A stretch of DNA of 64,000 nucleotides from Streptomyces sp. NBC_00250 (GCF_036192275.1 NZ_CP108088.1:6697501-6761500); one strand, 5' to 3'; shown: positions 7,551 to 17,680, numbered from the stretch's first letter. Numbers and translations are program-made. The notes: a model not told the origin generated them from the letters alone.

Positions 7551-9171
7551 CCCTGCTCAGGAGTCGCGTCGCGCCCGCCGCCACCGTCGTCGCCAGGATC
7601 CAGCCCAGCAGGATCAGCACCGCCGCCACCCACTGCCAGATCCCCTCAAGGCGCCAGTAGCCGTCCTGGCCGAGATTGATCACCGGGAGCAGCAGGTCGA
7701 GCGCGTACAGCGTGCCGTTCCACTCGGGGGCCTCCTCCGCCTTCAGCGGTATCGGGTGGTAGCGGGAGAAGGCCACCGTGCCCGCCCCCCACAGGACCGC
7801 CATCCACAGCGCCGCCCGGCCCGGCCGGTAGCCGTAGGCCACGGTCCAGTCCTGGAGGTAGCCCCAGAGCTTCCCCGCCAGCGGCAGGGTCTCCCGTCTG
7901 CGCCGCTGCTTGGCGAGCAGCACCTCGCGGGCGTCGGCGTCCTCCCCGCTGTTCCGCAGGACCGTCGCGAGGCGCTCGTAGGGCTCGGGGGCGTACTCCG
8001 GGGTCGCCGCCGCCACCCACTCCAGGCGCCGGGCCAGCGGGAAGTGTCCGTACGGCACGAGGTTCTCGTAGGCGAAGCCGCCCATCGCGAGCCCGCCGGG
8101 GCCCGGCCAGCTCGTCGACAGGTCGATCAGGGTGACGACCTTCGCGCCGTTGAGCACGACGCGGCCCTCCTCCGGGCGCTCGCCGTTGAACCGGAGCTCC
8201 GGTGTGACGATCCGGCGCAGCGAGACCTCCTCCCGCCGTGCCCCGTTCAGCAGGAACCGGGCGTGGTGCAGGTCCACCGCGTCACCGAACCGGCCGTCGT
8301 CGAGCCGCACCCCGCCGTGGCACTCCACCGGTTTGCGGCGGGCGCCCTGGGCGGGCGTCACCCCGTACGGCGGGGTGGACGTCGAGCCGCCGCTCGGGTA
8401 CCCCGAGTTCCCGTACGCCCCCGCGTCCTCGTACACCCAGGCGGCGTTCAGATAGAGCGAGCGCTCCACCGTCAGCTGCGGTGCGTTGAGCGCGCGGCGG
8501 CCCTGCGCGCCACGCAGCACACTGCCCCGCAGGCTGAGGGACACGCCGACCTTCGCCCCGCGCAGGCTCAGTTCCCCGTGCGTCTCGATCAGCTCGGCCT
8601 GGAGGTCCTGGGCGACCACCATCCCGTCCGCCGCGATGGCCCGGCCGCGCCGGTCCGGCCACACCTGGATCTGGTTGATCAGCAGGTCCGTGCCGATCTG
8701 CGCGTCGGTGAGCCGGATGCCCCACTTCACCCGGCAGCGGGGCAGATGCAGGTCCCCCTCGGTGTGCAGCCGGGCGGCCTCAAGGCGCGGCAGCGCGCAA
8801 TCGACCATCCGCAGCGTGCCGAAGCGGGCCTCGGGCAGCACCACCTCGCCGTCGAACCGGCAGCCCTGCAATTCGACGTACGGCCCTATCGTCCCGCCCG
8901 CCAGGTTCAGCACGCCGGTGATCCGGACGCCGCGCAGCTTCAGCGCGGCCACCCGGCCGGACCTGGCCGGCGGCCCGGCGAGCAGCAGCAGCGCCACCAC
9001 GTCGGCGCGGACACTCCGCTCCTCTCCCCACTCGCGTCCCCCGAAGGGGTCGTCCCGCTCCGCGTTCCCCTCTGTCAGGTCGCACGTCCTGCCGACCCGG
9101 AACGCCCGCCACACGGCCCGCTCCGGGCCCGTGAGACCGTCCGGCATCCCGTCCTCGTGCGGCTCGGTCAC
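7546..9171 (-). CDS. Beta-helix-repeat protein with C-terminal membrane segments (541 aa)
   Basis: Residues about 70-370 consist of irregular repeats of the type xLxLxxxxIxGxLxLxxAxI (for example LRGVRITGVLNLAGGTIG and LRGAKVGVSLSLRGSVLRG). These predict a right-handed beta-helix of the pentapeptide or bactofilin-like sort. The C-terminal 110 residues contain about three hydrophobic segments: ALWMAVLWGAGTVAF, LYALDLLLPVIN and VAAVLILLGWILATTVAAG. So a large soluble solenoid is tethered to the membrane. Streptomyces relatives are often labelled oxidoreductase, but I see no cofactor-binding motif. It is divergent from hisD. Confidence 0.75.
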   Translation of the reverse strand: MTEPHEDGMPDGLTGPERAVWRAFRVGRTCDLTEGNAERDDPFGGREWGEERSVRADVVALLLLAGPPARSGRVAALKLRGVRITGVLNLAGGTIGPYVELQGCRFDGEVVLPEARFGTLRMVDCALPRLEAARLHTEGDLHLPRCRVKWGIRLTDAQIGTDLLINQIQVWPDRRGRAIAADGMVVAQDLQAELIETHGELSLRGAKVGVSLSLRGSVLRGAQGRRALNAPQLTVERSLYLNAAWVYEDAGAYGNSGYPSGGSTSTPPYGVTPAQGARRKPVECHGGVRLDDGRFGDAVDLHHARFLLNGARREEVSLRRIVTPELRFNGERPEEGRVVLNGAKVVTLIDLSTSWPGPGGLAMGGFAYENLVPYGHFPLARRLEWVAAATPEYAPEPYERLATVLRNSGEDADAREVLLAKQRRRRETLPLAGKLWGYLQDWTVAYGYRPGRAALWMAVLWGAGTVAFSRYHPIPLKAEEAPEWNGTLYALDLLLPVINLGQDGYWRLEGIWQWVAAVLILLGWILATTVAAGATRLLSRG

Positions 9172-9303
9172 TGCCGCCCCCCTCGCTTTCCACGATCCGT
9201 TCCCACGATTCCCCGATCCCTTTTCCGGGGGTTCGTGGATTCGTACAGCCGTTCTTCCCGCTGAGTAACGGGCTGAACGCTAACGGTCAGGAGTGGCGAC
9301 AAG

Positions 9304-9335
9304 ACGCCAGTGTGGCGTGTATCAGCCAGTGATAC
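9304..9335. promoter_or_regulatory. Twin palindromes upstream of the his operon
   Basis: Two perfect inverted repeats sit side by side: ACGCCA-gtg-TGGCGT (9304-9318) and GTATCA-gccag-TGATAC (9319-9335). They end just before the putative hisD -35 and are candidate operators for the divergent region. No matching regulator can be named from sequence alone. Confidence 0.45.
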
Positions 9336-9340
9336 GGGCG

Positions 9341-9368
9341 TCCGACGCTGTGGGCCGTCTGCGAGAAT
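9341..9368 (+). promoter_or_regulatory. Putative hisD promoter, leaderless
   Basis: TCCGAC (9341-9346) and GAGAAT (9363-9368) are 16 bp apart and resemble -35 and -10 elements. The hisD GTG follows 6 nt after the -10, and no Shine-Dalgarno sequence is present. Confidence 0.4.
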
Positions 9369-9374
9369 TGACCC

Positions 9375-10718
9375 GTGATCTCTCGAATCGATCTGCGCGG
9401 CGAGGCCCTCCCCGAGGGTTCCGCCCTGCGCGACCTGCTGCCCCGTGCCGAGTTCGACGTGGAAGCCGCCCTGGAGACGGTGCGGCCGATCTGCGAGGAC
9501 GTCCGGCATCATGGCGCGGCCGCGGTGATCGAGTACGGGGAGAAATTCGACGGCGTCCGCGTCCCGAGCCTGCGCGTCCCCGCCGAGGCGATCACCCGCG
9601 CCCTCGACGAGCTCGACCCGGCCGTCCGCGCCGCCCTGGAGGAGTCCATCCGGCGCGCCCGCCTCGTCCACCGCGAGCAGCGCCGCACCACCCACACCAC
9701 CCAGGTCGTCCCCGGCGGCACGGTCACCGAGAAGTGGATCCCGGTCGAGCGCGTCGGTCTGTACGTGCCGGGCGGCCGCGCCGTCTACCCGTCCTCCGTC
9801 GTGATGAACGTCGTCCCGGCCCAGGAGGCCGGCGTCGAGGGCCTGGCCGTCGCCTCGCCCCCGCAGAAGGAGTTCGGCGGACTCCCGCACCCCACGATCC
9901 TCGCCGCCTGCGCCCTGCTCGGCGTCGACGAGGTGTACGCCGCCGGCGGCGCCCAGGCCGTCGCCATGTTCGCGTACGGCACCGAGAGCACGGACGGCGA
10001 TCCCGGCTGCGCACCCGTCAACCTGGTCACCGGCCCCGGCAACATCTACGTGGCCGCCGCCAAGCGTCTCCTCAAGGGCCGCATCGGCATCGACGCCGAG
10101 GCCGGCCCGACGGAGATCGCGATCCTCGCGGACTCCACCGCCGACCCCGTGCACGTCGCCGCCGACCTCATCAGCCAGGCCGAGCACGACCCGATGGCCG
10201 CCTCCGTCCTCGTCACCGACTCGGACGAGCTGGCCGCCGCCACCGAGGCCGAGCTGAAGACGCAGGTCGCCGCCTCCAAGCACGTCGACGACCGGATCGT
10301 CCCGGCCCTCGCCGGCCGCCAGTCCGCGATCGTCCTCGTCCGCGACCTGGCCGACGGTCTCAAGGTCGTCGACGCGTACGGCGCGGAGCACCTGGAGATC
10401 CAGACCGCCGACGCCGCCGCCGTCGCCGACCGCGTCCGCAACGCGGGCGCGATCTTCGTCGGCCCCTGGGCCCCGGTCTCGCTCGGCGACTACTGCGCCG
10501 GTTCCAACCACGTCCTGCCCACCGGCGGCTGCGCCTGCCACTCCTCGGGCCTCTCCGTGCAGTCCTTCCTGCGCGGGGTGCACATCGTGGACTACACGCG
10601 CGACGCGCTCGCCGACGTCGCCCACCACGTGGTCACCCTCGCCGAGGCCGAGGACCTCCCGGCCCACGGCGCGGCGGTCAAGGCCCGGTTCGGGTGGAAG
10701 GTGCCGGTGACCAAGTGA
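9375..10718 (+). CDS. hisD: Histidinol dehydrogenase
   Basis: HisD catalyses the last two steps of histidine synthesis, oxidising L-histidinol to L-histidine with two NAD+. The 447-aa length is normal. Family signatures are clear: [60 protein letters not shown] and [10 protein letters not shown]. The His and Asp/Glu residues that bind Zn2+ fall within the last two regions. It is the first gene of the his operon and overlaps hisC by 4 bp (GTGA). The GTG start lacks an SD, fitting a leaderless message. Confidence 0.96.
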   Translation: MISRIDLRGEALPEGSALRDLLPRAEFDVEAALETVRPICEDVRHHGAAAVIEYGEKFDGVRVPSLRVPAEAITRALDELDPAVRAALEESIRRARLVHREQRRTTHTTQVVPGGTVTEKWIPVERVGLYVPGGRAVYPSSVVMNVVPAQEAGVEGLAVASPPQKEFGGLPHPTILAACALLGVDEVYAAGGAQAVAMFAYGTESTDGDPGCAPVNLVTGPGNIYVAAAKRLLKGRIGIDAEAGPTEIAILADSTADPVHVAADLISQAEHDPMAASVLVTDSDELAAATEAELKTQVAASKHVDDRIVPALAGRQSAIVLVRDLADGLKVVDAYGAEHLEIQTADAAAVADRVRNAGAIFVGPWAPVSLGDYCAGSNHVLPTGGCACHSSGLSVQSFLRGVHIVDYTRDALADVAHHVVTLAEAEDLPAHGAAVKARFGWKVPVTK

Positions 10719-11821
10719 CCGGAATCGACGATCTGCCCGTCCGGGACGAGCTGCGTGGCAAGTCCCCCTACGGCGCGCCCCAGCTCGACGTCCCCGTCCA
10801 GCTGAACACCAACGAGAACCCCTACCCGCTGCCCGAGCCCCTGGTGGCCCGGATCGCGGAGCGGGTCGCCGAGGCCGCCCGCGGCCTCAACCGCTACCCC
10901 GACCGGGACGCGGTCGAGCTGCGCACCGAGCTCGCCCGCTATCTCACCCGGACCGGCAAGCACCCGGTCGCCACCGAGAACGTCTGGGCGGCCAACGGCT
11001 CCAACGAGGTCCTCCAGCAGCTGCTGCAGACCTTCGGCGGCCCGGGCCGTACCGCGATCGGCTTCGAGCCCTCGTACTCGATGCACGCCCTGATCGCCCG
11101 CGGCACCGGCACCGGCTGGATCTCCGGCCCGCGCAACGAGGACTTCACGATCGACGTCGAGGCGGCCGTCCAGGCCATCGCCGAGAACGCGCCGGACGTC
11201 GTCTTCATCACCTCGCCCAACAACCCCACCGGCACGGCCGTCGACGCGCGGACCGTGGAGACGCTGTACGAGGCGGCCCAGGCGGCCAAGCCCTCGATGG
11301 TGGTCGTGGACGAGGCGTACGTGGAGTTCAGCCACCGGGACTCGCTGCTGCCCCTCATCGAGGGCCGCCCGAACCTGGTGGTCTCCCGGACCATGTCCAA
11401 GGCCTTCGGCGCCGCCGGACTGCGCCTCGGCTACCTCGCCGCCCACCCGGCCGTCGTCGACGCCGTCCAGCTGGTCCGGCTGCCGTACCACCTCTCCGCC
11501 GTCACCCAGGCGACCGCGCTCGCCGCCCTGGAGCACACCGACACCCTCCTCGGGTACGTCGAGCAGCTCAAGGCCGAGCGCGACCGGCTCGTCACCGAGC
11601 TGCGCGGGATCGGCTACGAGGTCACCGATTCGGACGCCAACTTCGTGCAGTTCGGGAAGTTCCCCGACACGCACGCGGCCTGGCAGCGGATCCTCGACCG
11701 GGGCGTCCTGGTCCGCGACAACGGCGTACCGGGATGGCTACGGGTCACCGCGGGCACCCCCGAAGAGAACGACGCGTTCCTCGACGCGGTTCGTGAATTG
11801 ATGAAGGAGCAGGAGCGATGA
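10715..11821 (+). CDS. hisC: Histidinol-phosphate aminotransferase
   Basis: This PLP-dependent fold-type I aminotransferase (368 aa) converts imidazole-acetol phosphate and glutamate to histidinol phosphate. Visible motifs are [10 protein letters not shown] (substrate loop), [30 protein letters not shown] (cofactor Asp) and [17 protein letters not shown] with the Schiff-base Lys. The GTG start overlaps the hisD stop, and the stop overlaps the hisB start (ATGA), so the three genes are translationally coupled. Confidence 0.95.
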   Translation: MTGIDDLPVRDELRGKSPYGAPQLDVPVQLNTNENPYPLPEPLVARIAERVAEAARGLNRYPDRDAVELRTELARYLTRTGKHPVATENVWAANGSNEVLQQLLQTFGGPGRTAIGFEPSYSMHALIARGTGTGWISGPRNEDFTIDVEAAVQAIAENAPDVVFITSPNNPTGTAVDARTVETLYEAAQAAKPSMVVVDEAYVEFSHRDSLLPLIEGRPNLVVSRTMSKAFGAAGLRLGYLAAHPAVVDAVQLVRLPYHLSAVTQATALAALEHTDTLLGYVEQLKAERDRLVTELRGIGYEVTDSDANFVQFGKFPDTHAAWQRILDRGVLVRDNGVPGWLRVTAGTPEENDAFLDAVRELMKEQER

Positions 11822-12411
11822 GCCGCGTAGGCCGCGTTGAGCGCACCACCAAGGAGACCTCCGTCGTCGTCGAGATCGACCTCGACGGCACCGGAAAGGT
11901 CGATGTGTCGACCGGGGTCGGCTTCTACGACCACATGCTCGACCAGCTCGGCCGGCACGGCCTGTTCGACCTGACCGTCAAGACCGACGGCGACCTGCAC
12001 ATCGACTCGCACCACACGATCGAGGACACCGCCCTCGCCCTCGGCGCCGCCTTCAAGCAGGCCCTCGGCGACAAGGTCGGCATCTACCGCTTCGGCAACT
12101 GCACCGTCCCGCTGGACGAGTCGCTCGCCCAGGTGACCGTCGACCTCTCCGGCCGCCCGTACCTCGTGCACACCGAGCCCGAGAACATGGCGCCGATGAT
12201 CGGCTCGTACGACACGACGATGACCCGGCACATCTTCGAGTCCTTCGTCGCCCAGGCCCAGATCGCCCTGCACATCCACGTGCCGTACGGGCGCAACGCC
12301 CACCACATCGTGGAGTGCCAGTTCAAGGCCTTCGCCCGCGCCCTCCGCTACGCCTCCGAGCGCGACCCGCGCGCCGCCGGAATCCTCCCCTCCACGAAGG
12401 GCGCGCTCTAA
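11818..12411 (+). CDS. hisB: Imidazoleglycerol-phosphate dehydratase
   Basis: The 197-aa enzyme dehydrates imidazole glycerol phosphate to imidazole acetol phosphate using two Mn2+ ions. The duplicated metal-binding motifs are intact: [11 protein letters not shown] with [14 protein letters not shown] in the first half, and HIFESF and [18 protein letters not shown] in the second. It is the monofunctional form, with no HisN phosphatase domain, as usual in Actinobacteria. It overlaps hisC by 4 bp and is followed 2 bp later by a small membrane-protein gene. Confidence 0.96.
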   Translation: MSRVGRVERTTKETSVVVEIDLDGTGKVDVSTGVGFYDHMLDQLGRHGLFDLTVKTDGDLHIDSHHTIEDTALALGAAFKQALGDKVGIYRFGNCTVPLDESLAQVTVDLSGRPYLVHTEPENMAPMIGSYDTTMTRHIFESFVAQAQIALHIHVPYGRNAHHIVECQFKAFARALRYASERDPRAAGILPSTKGAL

Positions 12412-12413
12412 AC

Positions 12414-12578
12414 GTGAACGGCCTCTCCACCATCCTCATCGTCGTCGGGCTCTTCCTGCTCGGCGGCATCTACTCCTTCGTCAAGCAGCAGATGCCCAAG
12501 GGCCTCATCGCACTCGTCGCCTTCGGCGCCGCGATGTGTCTCGTCGCCGGTGTGCTGCGGCTGGACGTGTGGGCATGA
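12414..12578 (+). CDS. Small two-TM membrane protein inside the his operon (54 aa)
   Basis: The GTG at 12414 opens a 54-aa frame. Two hydrophobic segments, [19 protein letters not shown] and [19 protein letters not shown], are separated by a short basic loop (KQQMPKG), a hairpin membrane topology. The stop overlaps the hisH start as ATGA, and it begins 2 bp after hisB, so it is embedded in the operon and co-translated. I recall a membrane protein at this spot in other streptomycetes, but no function is known. A role in histidine metabolism is inferred only from position. Confidence 0.8.
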   Translation: MNGLSTILIVVGLFLLGGIYSFVKQQMPKGLIALVAFGAAMCLVAGVLRLDVWA

Positions 12579-13222
12579 CCGCGAGCACCCCCAAGAAGGT
12601 CGTCGTCTTCGACTACGGCTTCGGCAACGTGCGCTCGGCCGAGCGCGCCCTCGCCCGGGTCGGCGCCGACGTCGAGATCACCCGCGACTACGACACCGCG
12701 ATGAACGCCGACGGACTCCTCGTCCCCGGCGTCGGTGCCTTCTCCGCCTGCATGAAGGGGCTCAAGGAGGCCCGCGGCGAGTGGATCATCGGCCGCCGGC
12801 TCGCCGGCGGCCGCCCGGTCATGGGCATCTGCGTCGGCATGCAGATCCTCTTCGCCCACGGCATCGAGCACGGCGTGGAGAGCGAGGGCCTCGACGAGTG
12901 GCCCGGTACGGTCGAACCGCTGAACGCCCCCGTCGTCCCCCACATGGGATGGAACACGGTCGACGCGCCCCAGGACAGCGAGCTGTTCGCGGGCCTCGAC
13001 GCCGACGCCCGGTACTACTTCGTGCACTCCTACGCGGTGCGCGAGTGGACCCTGGAGGTCGGCAACGTCAACATCCGCGCCCCCAAGGTCACCTGGGCCA
13101 CTCACGGCGAGCCCTTCGTCGCGGCCGTCGAGAACGGCGCCCTGTGGGCGACCCAGTTCCACCCCGAGAAGTCCGGCGACGCCGGAGCCCAGCTCCTCAC
13201 CAATTGGATCGAGACCCTCTGA
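12575..13222 (+). CDS. hisH: Imidazole glycerol phosphate synthase, glutaminase subunit
   Basis: HisH is the class I glutamine amidotransferase that feeds ammonia to HisF. The triad is visible: nucleophile Cys in [10 protein letters not shown], and His and Glu in QFHPEKSG near the C-terminus. The N-terminal [16 protein letters not shown] and LLVPGVGAF motifs are typical. The ATG at 12575 overlaps the preceding stop; length 215 aa is normal. Its partner HisF is encoded two genes downstream. Confidence 0.95.
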   Translation: MTASTPKKVVVFDYGFGNVRSAERALARVGADVEITRDYDTAMNADGLLVPGVGAFSACMKGLKEARGEWIIGRRLAGGRPVMGICVGMQILFAHGIEHGVESEGLDEWPGTVEPLNAPVVPHMGWNTVDAPQDSELFAGLDADARYYFVHSYAVREWTLEVGNVNIRAPKVTWATHGEPFVAAVENGALWATQFHPEKSGDAGAQLLTNWIETL

Positions 13223-13224
13223 TC

Positions 13225-13956
13225 ATGGCTCAGAAGCTTGAACTCCTCCCCGCCGTCGACGTCCGCGACGGCCAGGCCGTCCGCCTCGTGCACGGCGAGT
13301 CCGGCAGCGAGACCTCCTACGGATCCCCGCTGGAGGCGGCCCTCGCCTGGCAGCGCTCGGGCGCCGAGTGGCTGCACCTCGTCGACCTCGACGCCGCCTT
13401 CGGCACCGGTGACAACCGGCAGCTGATCGCCGAGGTCGCCCAGGCCATGGACATCAAGGTCGAGCTCTCCGGCGGCATCCGCGACGACGCCTCCCTCGCC
13501 GCCGCCCTCGCCACCGGCTGCACCCGCGTCAACCTCGGCACCGCCGCCCTGGAGACCCCCGAGTGGGTCGCCAAGGTCATCGCCGAGCACGGCGACAAGA
13601 TCGCCGTCGGCCTCGACGTGCGCGGCACGACCCTGCGCGGCCGCGGCTGGACCCGCGACGGCGGCGACCTCTACGAGACGCTCGCCCGCCTCGACTCCGA
13701 GGGCTGCTCCCGCTACGTCGTCACCGACATCGCCAAGGACGGCACCCTCCAGGGCCCCAACCTGGAGCTGCTGAAGAACGTCTGCGCGGCCACCGACAAG
13801 CCCGTCGTCGCCTCCGGCGGCGTGTCCTCCCTGGACGACCTGCGGGCCATCTCCGGCCTCGTCCCGCTGGGCGTCGAGGGCGCGATCGTCGGCAAGGCGC
13901 TGTACGCCAAGGCGTTCACCCTCGAAGAGGCGCTGGAGGCGGTGGCGTCGGCATGA
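13225..13956 (+). CDS. priA: Bifunctional HisA/TrpF isomerase (PriA)
   Basis: The 243-aa (beta/alpha)8 barrel catalyses the ProFAR isomerase step of histidine synthesis. In Streptomyces and mycobacteria it also performs the phosphoribosylanthranilate isomerase step of tryptophan synthesis. Evidence is [19 protein letters not shown] (catalytic Asp near residue 11), the phosphate loops [10 protein letters not shown] and VASGGVSS, and [14 protein letters not shown] carrying the second catalytic Asp. No separate trpF exists in the window despite the nearby trpC, trpB and trpA, which fits the dual role. It sits between hisH and a RidA-family gene, with ATGA overlap on the 3' side. Confidence 0.93.
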   Translation: MAQKLELLPAVDVRDGQAVRLVHGESGSETSYGSPLEAALAWQRSGAEWLHLVDLDAAFGTGDNRQLIAEVAQAMDIKVELSGGIRDDASLAAALATGCTRVNLGTAALETPEWVAKVIAEHGDKIAVGLDVRGTTLRGRGWTRDGGDLYETLARLDSEGCSRYVVTDIAKDGTLQGPNLELLKNVCAATDKPVVASGGVSSLDDLRAISGLVPLGVEGAIVGKALYAKAFTLEEALEAVASA

Positions 13957-14351
13957 CCGATTCCGTACGCAAGGTCGTCACCGGCGCTCCCTGGGAGGAG
14001 CAGTTCGGCTACTCCCGCGCGGTGGAGCTGCCGAACGGTCTTGTCCTGGTCGCCGGCTGTACGTCGGTGATCGGCGGCCAGATCGCCGGCGGAGGCCCGT
14101 ACGAGCAGACGATCAACTCCTTCAACGTGGCCTTCGACGCGCTCAAGAAGCTCGGCCTGGGCCCGGAGGACGTCGTCCGCACCCGGATGTACATCACCCA
14201 CGCCCGGGACGTGGACGAGGTCGGCCGCGCCCACAAGGAGCTGTTCGACGCCGTCCGCCCCGCCGCGTCGATGATCATCGTCTCCGGTTTCGTCGACCCC
14301 AGCCTGGTCGTCGAGGTCGAGGTCGAGGCGTACCGGGGGAGTGCGGAATGA
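13953..14351 (+). CDS. RidA/YjgF family protein
   Basis: The 132-aa product shows the YjgF/YER057c/UK114 fold: a beta-rich N-terminus ([27 protein letters not shown]), the central [22 protein letters not shown] helix-strand unit and the C-terminal VEVEVEAY. Canonical RidA enzymes hydrolyse reactive enamines/imines formed by PLP enzymes and use a conserved Arg, plausibly the one in VRTRMYI. Position inside the his operon (ATGA overlaps with priA and hisF) suggests it scavenges a reactive by-product of the pathway; that is inference. Confidence 0.85.
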   Translation: MTDSVRKVVTGAPWEEQFGYSRAVELPNGLVLVAGCTSVIGGQIAGGGPYEQTINSFNVAFDALKKLGLGPEDVVRTRMYITHARDVDEVGRAHKELFDAVRPAASMIIVSGFVDPSLVVEVEVEAYRGSAE

Positions 14352-15103
14352 CTCTCGCCGTACGGGTGATCCCCTGCCTGGACGTCGACAACGGCCGGGT
14401 CGTCAAGGGCGTCAACTTCCAGAACCTGCGGGACGCGGGCGACCCCGTCGAGATGGCCAAGCTGTACGACGCCGAGGGCGCCGACGAGCTGACCTTCCTC
14501 GACATCACCGCCTCCTCCGGCAACCGGGAGACCACCTACGACGTGGTGCGCCGCACCGCCGAGCAGGTCTTCATCCCGCTCACGGTCGGCGGCGGCGTCC
14601 GCTCGGCCGAGGACGTCGACAAGCTGCTGCGGGCGGGCGCCGACAAGGTCGGCGTCAACACCGCCGCCATAGCGCGCCCCGAGCTGATCCAGGAGATCGC
14701 GGAGCGCTTCGGCCGCCAGGTGCTCGTCCTCTCGGTCGACGCCCGGCGTACGGCCTCCGGCTCCTTCGAGGTGACGACGCACGGCGGCCGCCAGGGCACC
14801 GGCATCGACGCCGTCGAGTGGGCGCACCGGGCCGCCGAGCTGGGCGCGGGCGAGATCCTGCTCAACTCGATGGATGCGGACGGCACGAAGGACGGCTACG
14901 ACACCGAGATGATCGCGGCCGTACGCAAGCACGTCACGGTCCCGGTCATCGCCTCCGGCGGCGCGGGCAAGCTCTCCGACTTCCCGCCGGCGGTGGCGGC
15001 GGGCGCGGACGCGGTGCTCGCGGCCTCCGTCTTCCACTTCGGCGATCTGCGGATCTCGCAGGTCAAGGACGAGCTGCGGGCGGCGGGCCACCCGGTCCGC
15101 TGA
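14348..15103 (+). CDS. hisF: Imidazole glycerol phosphate synthase, cyclase subunit
   Basis: The 251-aa barrel takes ammonia from HisH and PRFAR to form imidazole glycerol phosphate and AICAR. The catalytic Asp pair is visible in [18 protein letters not shown] and [15 protein letters not shown]. The phosphate-binding loops are [10 protein letters not shown] and IASGGAGK. It is the last gene of the operon, overlaps the RidA gene by 4 bp and is followed by a strong hairpin terminator. Confidence 0.96.
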   Translation: MTLAVRVIPCLDVDNGRVVKGVNFQNLRDAGDPVEMAKLYDAEGADELTFLDITASSGNRETTYDVVRRTAEQVFIPLTVGGGVRSAEDVDKLLRAGADKVGVNTAAIARPELIQEIAERFGRQVLVLSVDARRTASGSFEVTTHGGRQGTGIDAVEWAHRAAELGAGEILLNSMDADGTKDGYDTEMIAAVRKHVTVPVIASGGAGKLSDFPPAVAAGADAVLAASVFHFGDLRISQVKDELRAAGHPVR

Positions 15104-15121
15104 CCCGCCGTTCCGCTTGGT

Positions 15122-15145
15122 GAAGGGCCCCTTCGGGGGCCCTTC
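15122..15145 (+). terminator. his operon terminator
   Basis: A perfect 10-bp stem GAAGGGCCCC/GGGGCCCTTC (15122-15131 with 15136-15145) is capped by a TTCG tetraloop and followed by TTCTT. It lies 18 bp after the hisF stop. Confidence 0.9.
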
Positions 15146-15157
15146 TTCTTCGCCAGA

Positions 15158-15213
15158 TGCACAGGATTATTTGTGCAATTTTCGTTGCGCAAGTTTTCCT
15201 TCGCATCTAGGGT
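15158..15213 (+). promoter_or_regulatory. Promoter-operator of the ArsR-type regulator/MFS operon
   Basis: TTGCGC (15185-15190) and TAGGGT (15208-15213) are separated by 17 bp and make a good housekeeping-type promoter; the regulator's ATG begins 7 nt after the -10. Overlapping the -35 are palindromic half-sites: TGCACA (15158)/TGTGCA (15172), and TTGTGCAA (15171)/TTGCGCAA (15185). These are candidate autoregulatory operators. Confidence 0.6.
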
Positions 15214-15220
15214 CGCTGTC

Positions 15221-15808
15221 ATGACCTCGCCGGAGCACCGCCGGATCACCGATCTCGGCACCTTGAAAGCCATCTCGCACCCGCTGCGGATGCGCCTCTA
15301 CCGCGCCCTCTTCGTGGCCCGCACAGCCACCGCGTCCCAGCTCGCCGACCAGGTCGACGAGGCGGTCTCGCTGGTCAGCTACCACCTGCGCAAGCTCGCC
15401 GAGCACGGCCTCATCGAGGAGGCCGAGACCCGGTCGACGGACGGCCGGGAGAGGTGGTGGCAGCCGAGCTCGTACGGCTTCAGCATCCACGACGAGGACC
15501 TCCGCGACGCCCCCGAGCTCGCCGCCGCGAGCGCCGCCTTCGGCCGTACGGTCGACGAGCAGCGCACCCAGATGTACGCCCGCTTCCTCGACGAGCGGCA
15601 CACCTGGTCCGACGCGTGGCGCTCGGCCTCCCTCAGCTCCGAGTGGCTGCCCCGCCTCACCGCGGGCGAGCTCGCCGCCCTCGGCGCCGAACTCGACGCC
15701 GTCCTGCGCAAGTACGACCAGCAGGCGCGCGCGGCCGAGGCCGCCGGCGACAACGAGGGCCGCGAGAACGTCGCCATCCACCTCAATGGCTTCCCCTACC
15801 GCGCATGA
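15221..15808 (+). CDS. ArsR-type (helix_turn_helix_20) transcriptional regulator
   Basis: The 195-aa protein carries an N-terminal winged helix: TLKAISHPLRMRLYRAL, TASQLADQVDEAVSLVSYHLRKLAEHGLIEEA, then the wing TDGRERWWQPS. The C-terminal half is helical and may sense a ligand; there is no metal-binding Cys pair. I start at ATG 15221, which follows the promoter at a leaderless spacing, rather than at an in-frame ATG at 15173 that lies within the promoter region. Its stop overlaps the start of the MFS gene, so it probably controls that exporter. Confidence 0.85.
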   Translation: MTSPEHRRITDLGTLKAISHPLRMRLYRALFVARTATASQLADQVDEAVSLVSYHLRKLAEHGLIEEAETRSTDGRERWWQPSSYGFSIHDEDLRDAPELAAASAAFGRTVDEQRTQMYARFLDERHTWSDAWRSASLSSEWLPRLTAGELAALGAELDAVLRKYDQQARAAEAAGDNEGRENVAIHLNGFPYRA

Positions 15809-17040
15809 CCGCCGTCGTGACCGCCGCCACGACGCGGCCCGCCCACCGGAACCCTCAGGTCCTGCGCTGGCTCGGCGCCTACACCGCCTCCACGCTCGGC
15901 GACAGCGTCTACTACCTCGCCCTCTCCTGGACCGCCGTCAGCAGCGGCACCCCCGCCCAGGCCGGGCTCGTCATGGCCGTCTCGGCCGTGCCCCGCGCCC
16001 TGCTCATGCTCTTCGGGGGAGTGATCGCCGACCGCCTCGGCCCGCGCCGGGTCGTCATCGCCTCCGACGCCGTCCGCTGCCTGGTCGTCCTCGGCCTCGC
16101 CGCGGTCCTGTTCCTCGCCGCGCCCGGCCTGTGGGCGCTCGCCGGCGTCGCTCTCGTCTTCGGCGTCGTCGACGCCCTCTTCCTGCCTGCCGTCGGCGCT
16201 CTGCCGCCCCGCATCACCGAACGCGATCAGCTCGCCCGCGTCCAGGGCATGCGCGGCCTCTCCTACCGCCTCGGCTCCGTCCTCGGCGGTCCGCTCGGTG
16301 GCCTCGCCGTCGCCCTCGGCGGCCCGGCCACGGCCTTCGGCGTCGCCGGACTGCTCTTCGCCCTCTCGATACCCCTGCTGTGCGCGCTCCGCCTCCGGCC
16401 GCTGCCCGCCGCGGACGAGGCCCGCGACGGCACCGCCCTGCGCGACCTCGCCGACGGACTGCGCTACCTGCGAGGGCACCGTGTCCTCGGCCCGCTGATG
16501 ATCGTCGTGCTGCTCAGCGACCTCGGCTTCGTCGGCCCCTTCAACGTCGGCCTCGCCGTCCTGGCCGACCAGCGCGGCTGGGGCGCATCGGGCATCGGCT
16601 GGATCCTCGCCGGCTTCGGTGTGGGCGCGGGCGCCGCCTCGCTGCTCCTGACCGTATGGGGGCGCGTCCCGCGCGCGGGAGCCGTCAGCGGCTGGGCCAT
16701 GGCGCTGGGCGCCGTCGCCATCGGCGCCCTCGCCTTCGCGTCACACCTCGCCGTCGCGGTCGCCGTCGCCCTGGTCGTCGGCCTGCTCGCCGGACTCGCC
16801 GGGGCGCTGTGCAACGCCCTCCTCCAGACCGAGTGCGACCCCGCCTACCTCGGCCGCGTCTCCGCGGTCTCCAGCCTCATGAGCCTCGGCCTAGCGCCGC
16901 TCAGCTTCCCGGTCACGGGCGCGGCGATCGAGCTGTGGGGCATCGAACCGGTGTACGTCGCGAGTGCGGTGATCTGCGCCCTCGCGGGTCTCTGCGGCCT
17001 CGTGGTCACCGCCGTCCGGCGGGCCGAGCTGCCCCGCTGA
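15805..17040 (+). CDS. MFS transporter (drug-efflux type)
   Basis: The 411-aa protein has about twelve hydrophobic segments in two sets of six, with a central cytoplasmic loop near residues 190-220. The major-facilitator motif A region is present as [17 protein letters not shown] between TM2 and TM3. The ATG overlaps the regulator stop (ATGA), indicating an operon and pointing to regulated efflux. The substrate is unknown; close families export macrolides or other antibiotics. Confidence 0.87.
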   Translation: MTAVVTAATTRPAHRNPQVLRWLGAYTASTLGDSVYYLALSWTAVSSGTPAQAGLVMAVSAVPRALLMLFGGVIADRLGPRRVVIASDAVRCLVVLGLAAVLFLAAPGLWALAGVALVFGVVDALFLPAVGALPPRITERDQLARVQGMRGLSYRLGSVLGGPLGGLAVALGGPATAFGVAGLLFALSIPLLCALRLRPLPAADEARDGTALRDLADGLRYLRGHRVLGPLMIVVLLSDLGFVGPFNVGLAVLADQRGWGASGIGWILAGFGVGAGAASLLLTVWGRVPRAGAVSGWAMALGAVAIGALAFASHLAVAVAVALVVGLLAGLAGALCNALLQTECDPAYLGRVSAVSSLMSLGLAPLSFPVTGAAIELWGIEPVYVASAVICALAGLCGLVVTAVRRAELPR

Positions 17041-17044
17041 CCGC

Positions 17045-17680
17045 TCAGAGCCCCAGCTGCTTCGTCTCCCGCAGGCGCTCGATCGCCTCCGGCTCCCCGT
17101 CCAGTTCCACCTTGGCCGAGGCCTGGCGGCCGTACAGGTACATCGTCAGCTCGCCCGGCTCCCCGGAGACCGTCACCACCGGGGTGCCGCGGTGGGCGAC
17201 CGCCGTCTGGCCGTTCGGGCGGCGCAGCACCAGGCCGACCGGGAGCTTGCGGCCGAGCAGACGGGCCGTGCGCTCCAGGCGGGACCAGAGGGCGTCCGCG
17301 AAGACCGGGTCGAGCTCGCGCGCCGACCACTCGGGCTGCGCCCGGCGTACGTCCTCGGCGTGGACGTAGAACTCGACGACGTTGGCGCCCTCGTCCACCT
17401 GCTTGATGGTGAAGGGGGAGAACCGCGGCGGGCCCGTTCGGACGAGCTGGATCAGCTCCTCGTACGGCTTGTCGGCGAACTCCGCCTGCACCCGGTCCTG
17501 CCGGTCCTTCAGCGCCGGTACGAGGGAACCGGCCGCCGCGTCCGGGCGCCGCTCCCGCACCACCACATGGGCCGCGAGGTCCCGGGTCCGCCAGCCCTCG
17601 CAGAGCGTCGGCGCATCGGGTCCCGCCGCCTCCAACAGGTCGGCGAGCAGAAGCCGTTCACGTTTGGCATGGGTCGACAT
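17045..17680 (-). CDS. TIGR03085-type metal-binding protein (DinB/maleylpyruvate isomerase-like)
   Basis: The 211-aa protein starts [25 protein letters not shown] and contains [19 protein letters not shown], the four-helix-bundle N-terminal pattern of the mycothiol-dependent maleylpyruvate isomerase/DinB-like superfamily. A later [19 protein letters not shown] carries further His and Glu residues suitable for metal binding. I assign it to the actinobacterial TIGR03085 group from memory; the reaction is unknown. It converges with the MFS gene (4-bp gap) and is divergent from hisI. Confidence 0.75.
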   Translation of the reverse strand: MSTHAKRERLLLADLLEAAGPDAPTLCEGWRTRDLAAHVVVRERRPDAAAGSLVPALKDRQDRVQAEFADKPYEELIQLVRTGPPRFSPFTIKQVDEGANVVEFYVHAEDVRRAQPEWSARELDPVFADALWSRLERTARLLGRKLPVGLVLRRPNGQTAVAHRGTPVVTVSGEPGELTMYLYGRQASAKVELDGEPEAIERLRETKQLGL

